Below the pieces are notes generated by a model. That model was not told the origin of the DNA. It ran no database searches and saw only the letters and a list, made by a program, of their open reading frames with translations. A DNA stretch of 18,827 nt from Gallionella sp. UBA4121 (GTDB lineage: Bacteria > Pseudomonadota > Gammaproteobacteria > Burkholderiales > Gallionellaceae), in the NCBI GenBank assembly GCA_002381565.1, contig DFWZ01000037.1, positions 20,832 through 39,658 of the forward strand. The letters run 5' to 3'. Below, piece by piece: positions 1 through 7,849 of the stretch (the first letter of the stretch is position 1; each line of letters opens with the position of its first letter). The position numbers and the translations under genes were made by a program.

Positions 1-1
1 G

Positions 2-1315
2 TCCAATACCCAGGTTGATAACATGCGCGACCTGCTGGAGGGCGCGCTGTACGCGCCGACCAACGCTCGTTTCAAGGTGTATATCATCGACGAAGTGCAC
101 ATGCTCTCCAAGTCTGCCTTCAATGCGATGTTGAAGACGCTGGAGGAGCCGCCCGCGCATGTGAAATTCATTCTGGCTACCACCGATCCGCAGAAAATTC
201 CTGTCACCGTGCTGTCGCGCTGTTTGCAATTTAATTTGAAGCAATTGCCGCCAGCGCTGATCGCCTCTCATCTGCAGTATGTGCTGGAACAGGAGAAAAT
301 CGAGTTTGAAGCGGGGGCGTTGAGTCTGGTTGCGCGCGCAGCCCAGGGGAGCATGCGTGATGCGCTGAGCCTGATGGATCAGGCGATCGCTTTTTCCTTC
401 GGGAAAATTGAAGAAGCCGCAATGCGCAGCATGTTGGGCGCAATTGATCAGGGTTACCTGTTCGATTTGTTGCTCGCCTTGCGACAGCAAAATGGTGCCG
501 CACTGCTTGAAATTGCCGACAATATGGCGACGCGCAGCATCGCCTTTGAAGCGGCGTTGCAGGATATGGCTACCCTTTTGCATCGCATCGCGCTGGCGCA
601 GACTGTTCCGCAGGCAATAGCAGACGATGAGCCGGAGCGTGTGCGCATGCTCGATCTGTCGCAAGCCTTTACAGCGGAAGAAGTGCAGTTGTTTTATCAG
701 ATAGCGATTCACGGGCGTGCTGAAATTGATCTGGCGCCCGATGAATACGCCGGTTTTACCATGACGCTGTTGCGCATGTTGGCGTTTGCGCCGTCCCGTG
801 TGCCGGCTGCTCAGTTGGCAGCTCAGCCTGTCGCACAGCCTGTGCAAACACCTCGCCAGTCGGTTCCACTTCCTGCCAGGACACTGCCGGTCGAGACGCC
901 GCCTGCTAACGTGCCCACTCATGCGCGAAAGACCGATGCTGCGCCAGACTGGGTTCAGTTGTCAGGCCAGTTGAATGTGCAAGCCATGGCGCAGCAGCTG
1001 GCCAAGCACTGCGTGCTGGACTCGTTATCCGATTCGCAAGTTGATCTGCGGCTGGCTCAGGAGCACAAGCATTTGCAGACCAAGATGGCGACTGATAACT
1101 TGCAGACCGCCTTGAGCGATTACTTTGGCAGACCGATAAAACTTTCCATCGTGTTGGGGAAAATAGCCGTGGCTACGCCTGCGAAAATAGAGCATCAGAC
1201 TCAGCAAATCAGGCAAAATCTGGCGAGTGATTCGATTGCACAGGATGCCTTTGTCATGGATGCGCAAAGCGTGCTGGATGCCAGTCTGACACCAGATTCA
1301 ATTAAACCAGTTTAA
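2..1315 (+). CDS. dnaX: DNA polymerase III subunits tau/gamma, 5' end missing
   Basis: Clamp-loader ATPase subunit of the replicative DNA polymerase. The reading frame is open from the first complete codon at base 2, so the gene begins upstream of the window; the ATG at 23 is internal. The N-terminal part with the Walker A loop is lost. Visible are the Walker B box VYIIDEVHML, sensor 1 (LATTDPQKIP), the SRC motif that supplies the trans arginine finger (LSRCLQF) and sensor 2 (GSMRDALSLMDQ). Then come the collar domain, a Pro/Gln/Ala-rich linker at about 786-930, and a C-terminal domain (from DWVQLSGQL) of the kind that binds the polymerase alpha subunit, so this is the full tau form. I saw no A-AAA-AAG slippery heptamer in this part, so production of a shorter gamma form by frameshifting is not supported here. 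It is followed 18 bases later by ybaB, as in many proteobacteria. Confidence 0.97.
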   Translation, partial: SNTQVDNMRDLLEGALYAPTNARFKVYIIDEVHMLSKSAFNAMLKTLEEPPAHVKFILATTDPQKIPVTVLSRCLQFNLKQLPPALIASHLQYVLEQEKIEFEAGALSLVARAAQGSMRDALSLMDQAIAFSFGKIEEAAMRSMLGAIDQGYLFDLLLALRQQNGAALLEIADNMATRSIAFEAALQDMATLLHRIALAQTVPQAIADDEPERVRMLDLSQAFTAEEVQLFYQIAIHGRAEIDLAPDEYAGFTMTLLRMLAFAPSRVPAAQLAAQPVAQPVQTPRQSVPLPARTLPVETPPANVPTHARKTDAAPDWVQLSGQLNVQAMAQQLAKHCVLDSLSDSQVDLRLAQEHKHLQTKMATDNLQTALSDYFGRPIKLSIVLGKIAVATPAKIEHQTQQIRQNLASDSIAQDAFVMDAQSVLDASLTPDSIKPV

Positions 1316-1333
1316 TCAATAGGAGTAATCGTT

Positions 1334-1657
1334 ATGATGAAGGGCGGATTGGGTGGTTTGATGAAACAAGCCCAGCAAATGCAGAAAAATATGCAGCAGG
1401 CACAGGCTGAATTGGCGACCATCGACGTTGAAGGTCAGGCGGCATCAGGGATGGTTAAAGTGACCATGAGCTGCTCACATGAAGTGCGTCGCGTGTCTCT
1501 CGATGACAGTATCTTGTCTGACAAGGAAATGCTGGAAGACTTGATCGTGCTGGCGCTGAACGATGCCGTCAAAAATGTGGCTGCAATAACGGAGCAGCGT
1601 ATGAGTGGATTCGGTGCTGGTATGGGCTTGCCGCCCGGAATGAAGCTGCCTTTTTGA
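1334..1657 (+). CDS. ybaB: YbaB/EbfC family nucleoid-associated protein
   Basis: Small DNA-binding protein of 107 residues, the usual length for the family, which forms dimers and coats the nucleoid. The N-terminus is a Met/Gln/Lys-rich helix (GGLMKQAQQMQKNMQQAQ), followed by the conserved core with VEGQAASGMVKV and the C-terminal tail ending in GMGLPPGMKLPF, all typical of the family. An AGGAG ribosome binding site at 1321-1325 lies 8 bases before the ATG at 1334; a second ATG follows directly at 1337. The gene sits between dnaX and recR, a very conserved order, and its TGA stop overlaps the recR start by one base (TGATG), which suggests translational coupling. The exact role of the family is not settled; nucleoid organisation and a link to recombination repair are what is known. 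Confidence 0.95.
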   Translation: MMKGGLGGLMKQAQQMQKNMQQAQAELATIDVEGQAASGMVKVTMSCSHEVRRVSLDDSILSDKEMLEDLIVLALNDAVKNVAAITEQRMSGFGAGMGLPPGMKLPF

Positions 1658-2247
1658 TGACACATCTCGATGAGTTGATTTCTGCACTGCGCTGCTTGCC
1701 GGGCGTAGGGCCCAAATCCGCTCAGCGTATGGCTTATCATTTGTTGCAGCGTGATCGTGCGGGTGCTTTGCATCTGGCTGTGGCATTGCAACAGGCCGCC
1801 GCGAATATTCAGCATTGCTCGAGATGCAATAATTTTTCAGAGCAGGAAGTATGCGGTTTGTGTGCTTCCGACAAGCGCGATGAAAGTTTGTTGTGTGTGG
1901 TGGAAATGCCGGCAGACCTGCTGATGATCGAGCAAACGCAGTGTTATCGCGGCATGTATTACGTGCTGATGGGCAGGTTGTCGCCGCTGGACGGCATAGG
2001 CGCAAAGGAATTGCATCTGGATCGGCTGGCAAAACGCGTTCAACAACACCGCTGTGAAGTGATATTGGCGACTAATTTTACGGTTGAGGGGGACGCCACC
2101 GCGCATTATTTGGCGACCCTTTTGCAAACACAAGGTGTTAAAGTGTCACGTATCGCGCGGGGTTTGCCGGTCGGTGGTGAACTTGAGCAGGTGGACAGTG
2201 GTACTTTGGCGCAAGCCGTGTTAGAAAGACGTGAGTTGACAGTATGA
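1657..2247 (+). CDS. recR: Recombination mediator protein RecR
   Basis: RecR works with RecO (also in this window, at 16938) to load RecA on single-stranded DNA coated with SSB at gaps. The protein of 196 residues has an N-terminal helix-hairpin-helix (LRCLPGVGPKSAQRMAYHLL), a four-cysteine zinc site (Cys54, Cys57, Cys66, Cys69) and a Toprim domain from about residue 78 (LLCVVEMPADLLMIE to the end). I chose the ATG at 1657, which overlaps the ybaB stop as TGATG; a TTG at 1654 in the same frame would add only one residue. The end overlaps the rluB start by four bases (ATGA at 2244-2247), so the three genes are probably translated as a coupled set. Confidence 0.96.
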   Translation: MTHLDELISALRCLPGVGPKSAQRMAYHLLQRDRAGALHLAVALQQAAANIQHCSRCNNFSEQEVCGLCASDKRDESLLCVVEMPADLLMIEQTQCYRGMYYVLMGRLSPLDGIGAKELHLDRLAKRVQQHRCEVILATNFTVEGDATAHYLATLLQTQGVKVSRIARGLPVGGELEQVDSGTLAQAVLERRELTV

Positions 2248-3143
2248 ATGAGCATGAAGAAGAGTTGGACAATGCGCCGATACAGGGCGAGAAATTGCAG
2301 AAGGTGATGGCACAGGCCGGGTTCGGCTCGCGCCGCGCCATGGAAGAATGGATAGCGGCGGGGCGCGTCAGTGTGAACGGCGAACCGGCTACTCTGGGGA
2401 TGCGCGTGCAGCCAGGCGATCTGGTAAAAACAGAACGTCGTACGATTCGTGTAGGCGAGCGTGATCATGCCGCGCGCGTGCTGCTGTATCACAAACCGGA
2501 AGGTGAAATCGTCAGCCGGGATGATCCTGAAAAGCGCGCGAGCGTGTTCGACAAGTTACCCAAGCTGCGCGGACAGAAATGGATTGCCATCGGGCGGCTG
2601 GATTTCAACACCAGCGGTTTGCTGATTTTTACCACCTCGGGCGAACTGGCGAACCGGCTGATGCACCCGCGTTTCGAGGTTGAGCGCGAATATGCCGTGC
2701 GAGTGCAGGGCACCATGACGGATGAGCAAATCAATCAGGTATTAAAAGAAGGCGTCGAACTCGAAGATGGTTTGGCTACCTTTGACAAACTTGAAGATCA
2801 GGGGGGCGAGGGCTTTAATCACTGGTATCGCGTGATGTTGAAAGAAGGGCGCAATCGCATCGTGCGGCGTACTTTTGATGCGCTCGGATTGCCGGTCAGT
2901 CGGCTGATGCGCGTGCGTTTCGGTATAATCAACCTGCCGCCGCGATTAAAACGGGGTATGACAGCCGAACTTGGCGAGGGTGAGATGGCGCAGGTGCTGG
3001 AATGGGTCGGCCTCAATGGTAGCGAAGCCGAATCGGATGCTCCTCGTCCAACAGAACCGAAACACGGCGAGCCGCGTCGTCCGGTTCGCAATGTCAGGAA
3101 CAGCGGTAATCGGACTGGTACTAATCGTAGTTTCAAGCGGTGA
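2244..3143 (+). CDS. rluB: 23S rRNA pseudouridine synthase, RluB type
   Basis: Converts a uridine of 23S rRNA (position 2605 in E. coli RluB) to pseudouridine. The protein has 299 residues. An S4 RNA-binding domain is at about residues 15-60 (EKLQKVMAQAGFGSRRAMEE, then GRVSVNGEPA). The RsuA/RluB/E/F catalytic domain follows, with the signature GRLDFNTSGLLIFT holding the catalytic Asp120, and later LKEGRNRIVRRTFDALG. The last 40 or so residues are rich in Arg, Pro, Asn and Gly, a disordered basic tail often seen in betaproteobacterial RluB. The start overlaps the recR stop as ATGA. RluE or RluF are alternatives within the family, but the S4 domain together with the tail favours RluB. Confidence 0.92.
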   Translation: MNEHEEELDNAPIQGEKLQKVMAQAGFGSRRAMEEWIAAGRVSVNGEPATLGMRVQPGDLVKTERRTIRVGERDHAARVLLYHKPEGEIVSRDDPEKRASVFDKLPKLRGQKWIAIGRLDFNTSGLLIFTTSGELANRLMHPRFEVEREYAVRVQGTMTDEQINQVLKEGVELEDGLATFDKLEDQGGEGFNHWYRVMLKEGRNRIVRRTFDALGLPVSRLMRVRFGIINLPPRLKRGMTAELGEGEMAQVLEWVGLNGSEAESDAPRPTEPKHGEPRRPVRNVRNSGNRTGTNRSFKR

Positions 3144-3201
3144 ACGGCTGCTGGCGTTGAACAGTCAGCTATAACGAAATTATCGGTGTAACTAAAGCTG
3201 A

Positions 3202-4518
3202 ATGGAAGATCGTAGTAATAAAACCATCATCTGCAGCGTACTTTTTTTGGATATTGTGGAATATTCGAAAAAGTCGGTGACAGGTCAAATTTCCCTGAAA
3301 GACAGGTTTAACACCTATCTTTCCGAGGCTATTCACGATGTGCCGATCACGGATCGTATAATTCTCGACACGGGTGATGGCGCTGCAGTCAATTTTCTGG
3401 GCGATGTCGAGGCCGCGTTAACCGCAGCGCTTCGACTGCGCGCGAGTCTGCTCAGTGAAGATCCTTATCTTGAGCCGCAACTGCTGGTACGCATCGGGAT
3501 TAATTTAGGTCCGGTTCGCCTGGTGCGGGACATCAACGGACAGCCCAATATCGTGGGCGACGGCATTAACGTTGCGCAGCGAGTGATGGGTTTTGCCGAT
3601 CCCAGCCAGATACTGGTATCGCGTTCCTATTACGATGCGGTGTCACGTTTATCCCATCAGTACACGGGTATGTTTCACCATCAGGGGTCACGTACTGACA
3701 AACATGTGCGTGAGCACGAAATTTATGCGATAGGTTACCCCGGCGATCAGACAACCAAGCGTATGCCGTCAAAGGGCGGCGCTGATAAGGGACCGGCTAT
3801 CGGTTTGCTCGATCGCCTCAAGGCGATTAGCCGTGTCGCCAGGCCAGTTGCGTTGTTTGCAAGAATTAAGCAGGCAAGCGCCGGGAAACAGGTATTGTAT
3901 GCCGCAACTGGTGTCGTAATACTGCTGGCAGGAGCATTGCTGCTCATGCCTCGCCAGCCCGATGAGGCACAGCCCATTGCTGAAACTCAGCCAATGGCCG
4001 AGAGCCAGCCCGTTGTTGAGACTATGCAGTCAGCCGGCACCCCGGCCGCTTCTGCAGTACCGGCCGCATCCCCGATCAAAACAACTTCGAGCAAGGCTGC
4101 TGCGGATAAAGTGTTTAAAACAGCTGAGGAAAAAACATCTCCCAAGGGAATTGTTCAAGACAAAAAGGTAATTGTTCAGGATAAACGCAAAGCAGACCAG
4201 ACGAGCAAAAGTACGGTGATTAAATCTTCCGATAACCATGCTCAGGCTAAAACAGCTGAATCGACTGCCAACAAAGCTGCTTCGGACGGCGCTGAACCCA
4301 GTCAGGAGGCCTACATCTCGGTGAGTTGCAAGGAAGGGGTGCAGCTGTTTGTGGACGGTGCTCCAAAAGGAACAATGGGTTCCGGGGTCATGACGGTGAC
4401 CACCAGGGCTGGCAAACACAAAGTTATTATTACCCATGCAAGTTTTGGAATTTATAGCGTGGATTTTGTGCTTGAAGCCGGGAAAACCAAGAGCTTGAAG
4501 CCGAAAGAGTGCAATTAG
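3202..4518 (+). CDS. Class III nucleotidyl cyclase homologue with one membrane helix and a C-terminal PEGA-like domain
   Basis: A protein of 438 residues with four parts. Residues 8-180 are a class III cyclase homology domain: metal-binding Asp17 (LFLDIVEYS) and Asp59 (TGDGAAVNFLGD), VRIGINLGPV at 96-105, and the transition-state pair Asn123 and Arg127 (GDGINVAQR). Residues 230-249 are a transmembrane helix (VLYAATGVVILLAGALLLMP). Residues 251-365 form a low-complexity Ala/Lys/Gln/Ser linker. Residues 369-438 resemble a PEGA domain (YISVSCKEGVQLFVDGAPKG, then TRAGKHKVII), expected in the periplasm. The purine-selecting Lys and Asp of adenylyl cyclases are replaced by Leu55 and Asn116, so the product (cAMP, cGMP, other or none) cannot be assigned. 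The ATG at 3202 has no good ribosome binding site. A Ser/Thr kinase gene follows 103 bases downstream. Confidence 0.85.
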   Translation: MEDRSNKTIICSVLFLDIVEYSKKSVTGQISLKDRFNTYLSEAIHDVPITDRIILDTGDGAAVNFLGDVEAALTAALRLRASLLSEDPYLEPQLLVRIGINLGPVRLVRDINGQPNIVGDGINVAQRVMGFADPSQILVSRSYYDAVSRLSHQYTGMFHHQGSRTDKHVREHEIYAIGYPGDQTTKRMPSKGGADKGPAIGLLDRLKAISRVARPVALFARIKQASAGKQVLYAATGVVILLAGALLLMPRQPDEAQPIAETQPMAESQPVVETMQSAGTPAASAVPAASPIKTTSSKAAADKVFKTAEEKTSPKGIVQDKKVIVQDKRKADQTSKSTVIKSSDNHAQAKTAESTANKAASDGAEPSQEAYISVSCKEGVQLFVDGAPKGTMGSGVMTVTTRAGKHKVIITHASFGIYSVDFVLEAGKTKSLKPKECN

Positions 4519-4621
4519 GTATGGGCAGAATCAACGCTAAAACTGTATTAACGGGAAGTTCGCGAAGAGGCAGCCCGTTCATCATCAGCGGTGGAATTCT
4601 GTTCCGTCATGGGTGGCTGCG

Positions 4622-5827
4622 ATGATTAGTCAGTTAGGTCGCTATGAGGTGATTTCAGAGCTCGGTCAGGGTGCAATGGGCGTGGTTTACAAGGCAAAAG
4701 ATCCCTTGATTGATCGCATTGTTGCTATCAAGACGATTAACCTTGGTCTGGCGCAGGAAGAGAAAGAGGAATACGAAGGACGCTTTTATCAGGAGGCCAG
4801 GGCTGCCGGCAGACTCAATCACCCGAATATCGTGACTATATACGACGTGGGCAAGAGCGGAGATATCGCCTATATTGCCATGGAGTTTTTGCAGGGATGT
4901 GAATTGCGTGATCTGCTGCGTGAGAGTGGCAACCTGCCTGTAGATCAGGTGCTCGATGTCGTGGCACAAGTGGCGCAGGGCCTGGCTTATGCACATGAAC
5001 ATGAAATTGTACACCGCGATATCAAACCGTCGAACATCATGGTCATTCGGGATGGGCATGTAAAAATAACCGATTTTGGTATTGCGCGCATGGCGTCATC
5101 GGCGGTTCGAACACAGACGGGGATGGTGCTGGGGTCGCCAAAATATATGTCGCCCGAGCAAGTGCTGGGCAAGGTGATTGACCAGCGTTCGGATATTTTT
5201 TCACTGGGGGTGATGCTGTATGAGATGCTCACCGGTGAGCCGCCATTTGCGGGTGAAAATGTCAATGCGATCATGTTTCAGACGCTCAATTCCACACCGG
5301 TGGCGCCCAGCACGCTCAATAGCAAGGTGCCCGATATGCTTAATTTTATCGTGGCCAAGGCGCTCGCTAAAGGGGTGGATGACCGCTATCAGAATGCGCA
5401 GGATTTTGCGAGGGATTTGCGCGCCTGCCGTGAAACGTTGCCGCGTTCCGATCGTCCCATGGTCACCGTGCCCAGCAGCGGCGAGAGAAAAAAACTGGAT
5501 GGAATGATCATCACCGGACGCAGTCAGGTTGCAGATCAGGAAGAAAATGCATTAACCACGTTGGGATTGTCAACCAACTTTGATTCCAGCGAAGCAACCA
5601 TGCGTCTGGCTGCTTTGACCACCAACCCCGAAGAGGTTGATGAATTGTCAAAAACGCTGAAGATAATGAGGCCACAGTTAATCAAGCAATCTGTGCCCAA
5701 GGCGCGTTCTGCCGTACCTCCGCGCACAGCATCAGTCGCTCCAACGAAAAAATCTGCCGGTAAATTTAAGATTTTGATTTTATTGATGGCAGTGCTGGCG
5801 CTGGCAGTCGCGATTTATATCAAATAA
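4622..5827 (+). CDS. Hanks-type Ser/Thr protein kinase with C-terminal membrane anchor
   Basis: Phosphorylates Ser or Thr on unknown partners. Numbering from the ATG at 4622 (401 residues), the kinase domain covers about 8-265: glycine loop LGQGAMGVVY, Lys37 in VAIK, Glu58 in the C-helix, catalytic loop HRDIKPSN with Asp133, DFG with Asp151, activation loop with several Ser/Thr up to GSPKYMSPEQ, and SDIFSLGVMLYEMLTG. It is an RD-type kinase, usually activated by autophosphorylation of that loop. A charged, probably flexible tail follows, then a membrane helix in the last 20 residues (ILILLMAVLALAVAIYI), leaving only one Lys outside; there is no PASTA or other external sensor. A GTG at 4613 is an alternative start; GGGTGG at 4611-4616 is a weak ribosome binding site for the ATG. 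The gene lies between the cyclase and the ygfX-like gene, with a 10-base gap to the latter. Confidence 0.92.
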   Translation: MISQLGRYEVISELGQGAMGVVYKAKDPLIDRIVAIKTINLGLAQEEKEEYEGRFYQEARAAGRLNHPNIVTIYDVGKSGDIAYIAMEFLQGCELRDLLRESGNLPVDQVLDVVAQVAQGLAYAHEHEIVHRDIKPSNIMVIRDGHVKITDFGIARMASSAVRTQTGMVLGSPKYMSPEQVLGKVIDQRSDIFSLGVMLYEMLTGEPPFAGENVNAIMFQTLNSTPVAPSTLNSKVPDMLNFIVAKALAKGVDDRYQNAQDFARDLRACRETLPRSDRPMVTVPSSGERKKLDGMIITGRSQVADQEENALTTLGLSTNFDSSEATMRLAALTTNPEEVDELSKTLKIMRPQLIKQSVPKARSAVPPRTASVAPTKKSAGKFKILILLMAVLALAVAIYIK

Positions 5828-5837
5828 AATCCAGCGT

Positions 5838-6239
5838 ATGCTGTTCGCAATTCAGTCGTCTAAAACTTACGTGCTGATGTTGCTTGCCATGCATCTAGCG
5901 GCGATAGTGTCTGTTAGTCTGACCAATCTGCCTGTTTGGGCACGCCTGTGCCTGGCGCTGTTGATCGCGGCTAGCCTGCTCCACCAGCTATATTGCCACG
6001 TTTGGGCCGGGGATGCCTGGCGCAGCTTCTTGCTGGATCAAAGACGTTTGGTGGTAAATACACTGGCAGGCGACGAGCTGAACGGACATATTTTGCCTCA
6101 AACAGTCGTTACCCCCTGCTGCGTTGTATTGTGTGCAAAGCTGGATGGCTATAAGTTGCCCGTCTGCCAGGTGGTTTTTCGCGATGCGATGCAGCATGGT
6201 GCATTCCGCGAGCTGCGTGTGCATCTGAAATTTGCTTAA
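5838..6239 (+). CDS. ygfX: Small two-helix membrane protein resembling YgfX/CptA
   Basis: A protein of 133 residues. The pattern fits the YgfX family: a Ser near the N-terminus (IQSSKTY), two close membrane helices at about 11-30 and 35-53 separated by LTNLPVWAR, then a soluble beta-rich part ending in a motif like FRDAMQHGAFRELRVHLKF, which matches the family's closing fRrLRvhLr segment. In E. coli YgfX (CptA) is linked to the succinate dehydrogenase assembly factor SdhE and was proposed to affect cytoskeletal proteins; its role is disputed. In many proteobacteria this gene lies next to nadB and rpoE, which agrees with the position here, but no sdhE is present alongside. There is no clear ribosome binding site and the gap to the kinase is only 10 bases, so it is probably co-transcribed with it. 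Its stop overlaps the end of nadB by four bases, convergently. Confidence 0.65.
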   Translation: MLFAIQSSKTYVLMLLAMHLAAIVSVSLTNLPVWARLCLALLIAASLLHQLYCHVWAGDAWRSFLLDQRRLVVNTLAGDELNGHILPQTVVTPCCVVLCAKLDGYKLPVCQVVFRDAMQHGAFRELRVHLKFA

Positions 6240-7816
6240 TGATTAGGTGGCGTCAGGATGGTGGGCAGCGGATTGTCCAGTGTTTCCGGATAGTCACGGC
6301 TGTAATGCAGGCCGCGACTCTCGTGGCGTGACAAGGCGCTTTGTACAATCAAGTCGGCGTTGGTGACCAGATTACGCAATTCGAGCAAGTCCGAACTGAT
6401 ATGGAAGTGTGCGTAGTATTCATCGATCTCATTTTGCAGCAACTGGACGCGGTGCCGGGCGCGCTGTAAGCGTTTATTGGTGCGCACGATACCCACGTAG
6501 TCCCACATGAAATGACGCAGTTCCGCCCAGTTGTGTGCGATGACAATATGTTCGTCGGCATCGGTTACCTGGCTGTCATCCCAGGCGGGCAGCGTGAGGG
6601 GTTCTTCGCGTGGCTGACTTAATATTTCCTTAGCTGCTGCATCGGCAAAGACCAGGCACTCGAGCAGCGAGTTGCTGGCCAGGCGGTTCGCGCCGTGCAG
6701 GCCGCTGTATGCAGTTTCTCCGACGGCGTACAGGTTCGCTACATCGGTGCGTGCGTGCAAGTCGGCCACCACGCCACCGCAGGTGTAATGCGCCGCCGGT
6801 ACGACGGGAATCGGTTCTTTGCTTATGTTGATGCCCAATGTCAGGCAGCGGGCAAAAATATTCGGAAAGTGCGCTTGCAGAAACTCCACCGACTGATGTG
6901 AAATGTCCAGGTAGACGCAATCCAGACCGCCTTTTTTCATTTCATAGTCTATGGCTCTTGCCACAATGTCACGGGGGGCGAGTTCGGCGCGTTCATCGTG
7001 GGCGGACATAAAGCGTGTTCCATCCGGCAGTTTAAGTATGCCGCCTTCGCCGCGCACGGCCTCGCTGATCAGAAATGACTTGGCATGGGGGTGATACAAA
7101 CAGGTAGGATGGAACTGTATGAATTCCATGTTGGCCACGCGACAGCCGGCACGCCATGCCATCGCGATACCATCGCCTGTCGAGGTGTCCGGATTGGTGG
7201 TGTACAGATACACCTTGCCGCTGCCGCCGGTGGCTAAAATGGTGTGTTGCGCGGCGATGGTGACCACTTCATCAGTTTTTGTGTCGAGCGCGTAGGCGCC
7301 ATAGCAGCGATTGTCGGAAAGCCCCAGTTTCCTGCCGGTGATCAAATCCACCGACATGTATCCTTCCAGTACGGTGATATTGGGGTGCGCGAGCACCTTG
7401 CCGGACAGGGTTTCCTGGACTGCGAGGCCTGTGGCATCGGCGGCGTGAATGATGCGGCGCTTATCGTGCCCCCCTTCACGCGTCAGGTGATAACCTGTGT
7501 CGCTGGTGTTGTCCTTTGTGAAAGGCACGCCTTGAGAAATCAGCCAGTCGATGGCCTGTTTGCCATGTTCGACGACAAAGCGTGTGGCGGTCTCATCGCA
7601 TAGCCCTGCGCCGGCAATCAAGGTGTCCTGAATGTGTGCCTGGGACGTATCTTCCCCGGACAAGACTGCGGCAATGCCGCCTTGCGCCCAGCTGCTTGCG
7701 CCATCCAGCAAGGCTTTTTTGGTGATCAGACCAACCTTTTGATGATCGGCCAGTTTGAGGGCCAGGGTCAGTCCCGCCAGGCCGCTGCCGATAATCAGTG
7801 TGTCAAATTGCAGCAA
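6236..7816 (-). CDS. nadB: L-aspartate oxidase
   Basis: FAD enzyme that oxidises L-aspartate to iminoaspartate, the first step of de novo NAD synthesis, in the cytoplasm. The protein of 526 residues has the usual length. Visible: FAD-binding IIGSGLAGLTLAL at 8-20, SSWAQGGIAA at 41-50, TREGGHDKRRIIHAADATG at 112-130, ATGGSGKVY, EFIQFHPT at 231-238, PRDIVARAID at 281-290 with Arg282 and Arg287 (one of which should be the active-site Arg), HYTCGGV with His343, and GETAYSGLHGANRLASNSLL near 366-385. The start is unusual: an in-frame TAA lies directly before the TTG at 7816, so no ATG is possible at the N-terminus. Either TTG (7816) or the next codon CTG (7813) begins the protein; GGGAAG lies 4 bases before the TTG and 7 before the CTG. 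It is divergent from rpoE. Confidence 0.96.
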   Translation of the reverse strand: MLQFDTLIIGSGLAGLTLALKLADHQKVGLITKKALLDGASSWAQGGIAAVLSGEDTSQAHIQDTLIAGAGLCDETATRFVVEHGKQAIDWLISQGVPFTKDNTSDTGYHLTREGGHDKRRIIHAADATGLAVQETLSGKVLAHPNITVLEGYMSVDLITGRKLGLSDNRCYGAYALDTKTDEVVTIAAQHTILATGGSGKVYLYTTNPDTSTGDGIAMAWRAGCRVANMEFIQFHPTCLYHPHAKSFLISEAVRGEGGILKLPDGTRFMSAHDERAELAPRDIVARAIDYEMKKGGLDCVYLDISHQSVEFLQAHFPNIFARCLTLGINISKEPIPVVPAAHYTCGGVVADLHARTDVANLYAVGETAYSGLHGANRLASNSLLECLVFADAAAKEILSQPREEPLTLPAWDDSQVTDADEHIVIAHNWAELRHFMWDYVGIVRTNKRLQRARHRVQLLQNEIDEYYAHFHISSDLLELRNLVTNADLIVQSALSRHESRGLHYSRDYPETLDNPLPTILTPPNH

Positions 7817-7849
7817 TTAACTTCCCGTTATGCTCGTTACAATGGACGA

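Noticed and set aside
2..1315. Programmed frameshift site for the gamma form of DnaX
   Set aside because: No A-AAA-AAG heptamer or comparable slippery run of A or T was found in the visible part of the gene.
3157..3186. Promoter TTGAAC with TATCGG before the cyclase gene
   Set aside because: The -10 match is poor even with an 18-base spacer; a promoter here is plausible but not shown by the sequence.
4550..4579. Inverted repeat AACGGG/CCCGTT between the cyclase and kinase genes
   Set aside because: A 6 bp stem with an 18-base loop is easily expected by chance and lacks a U tract.
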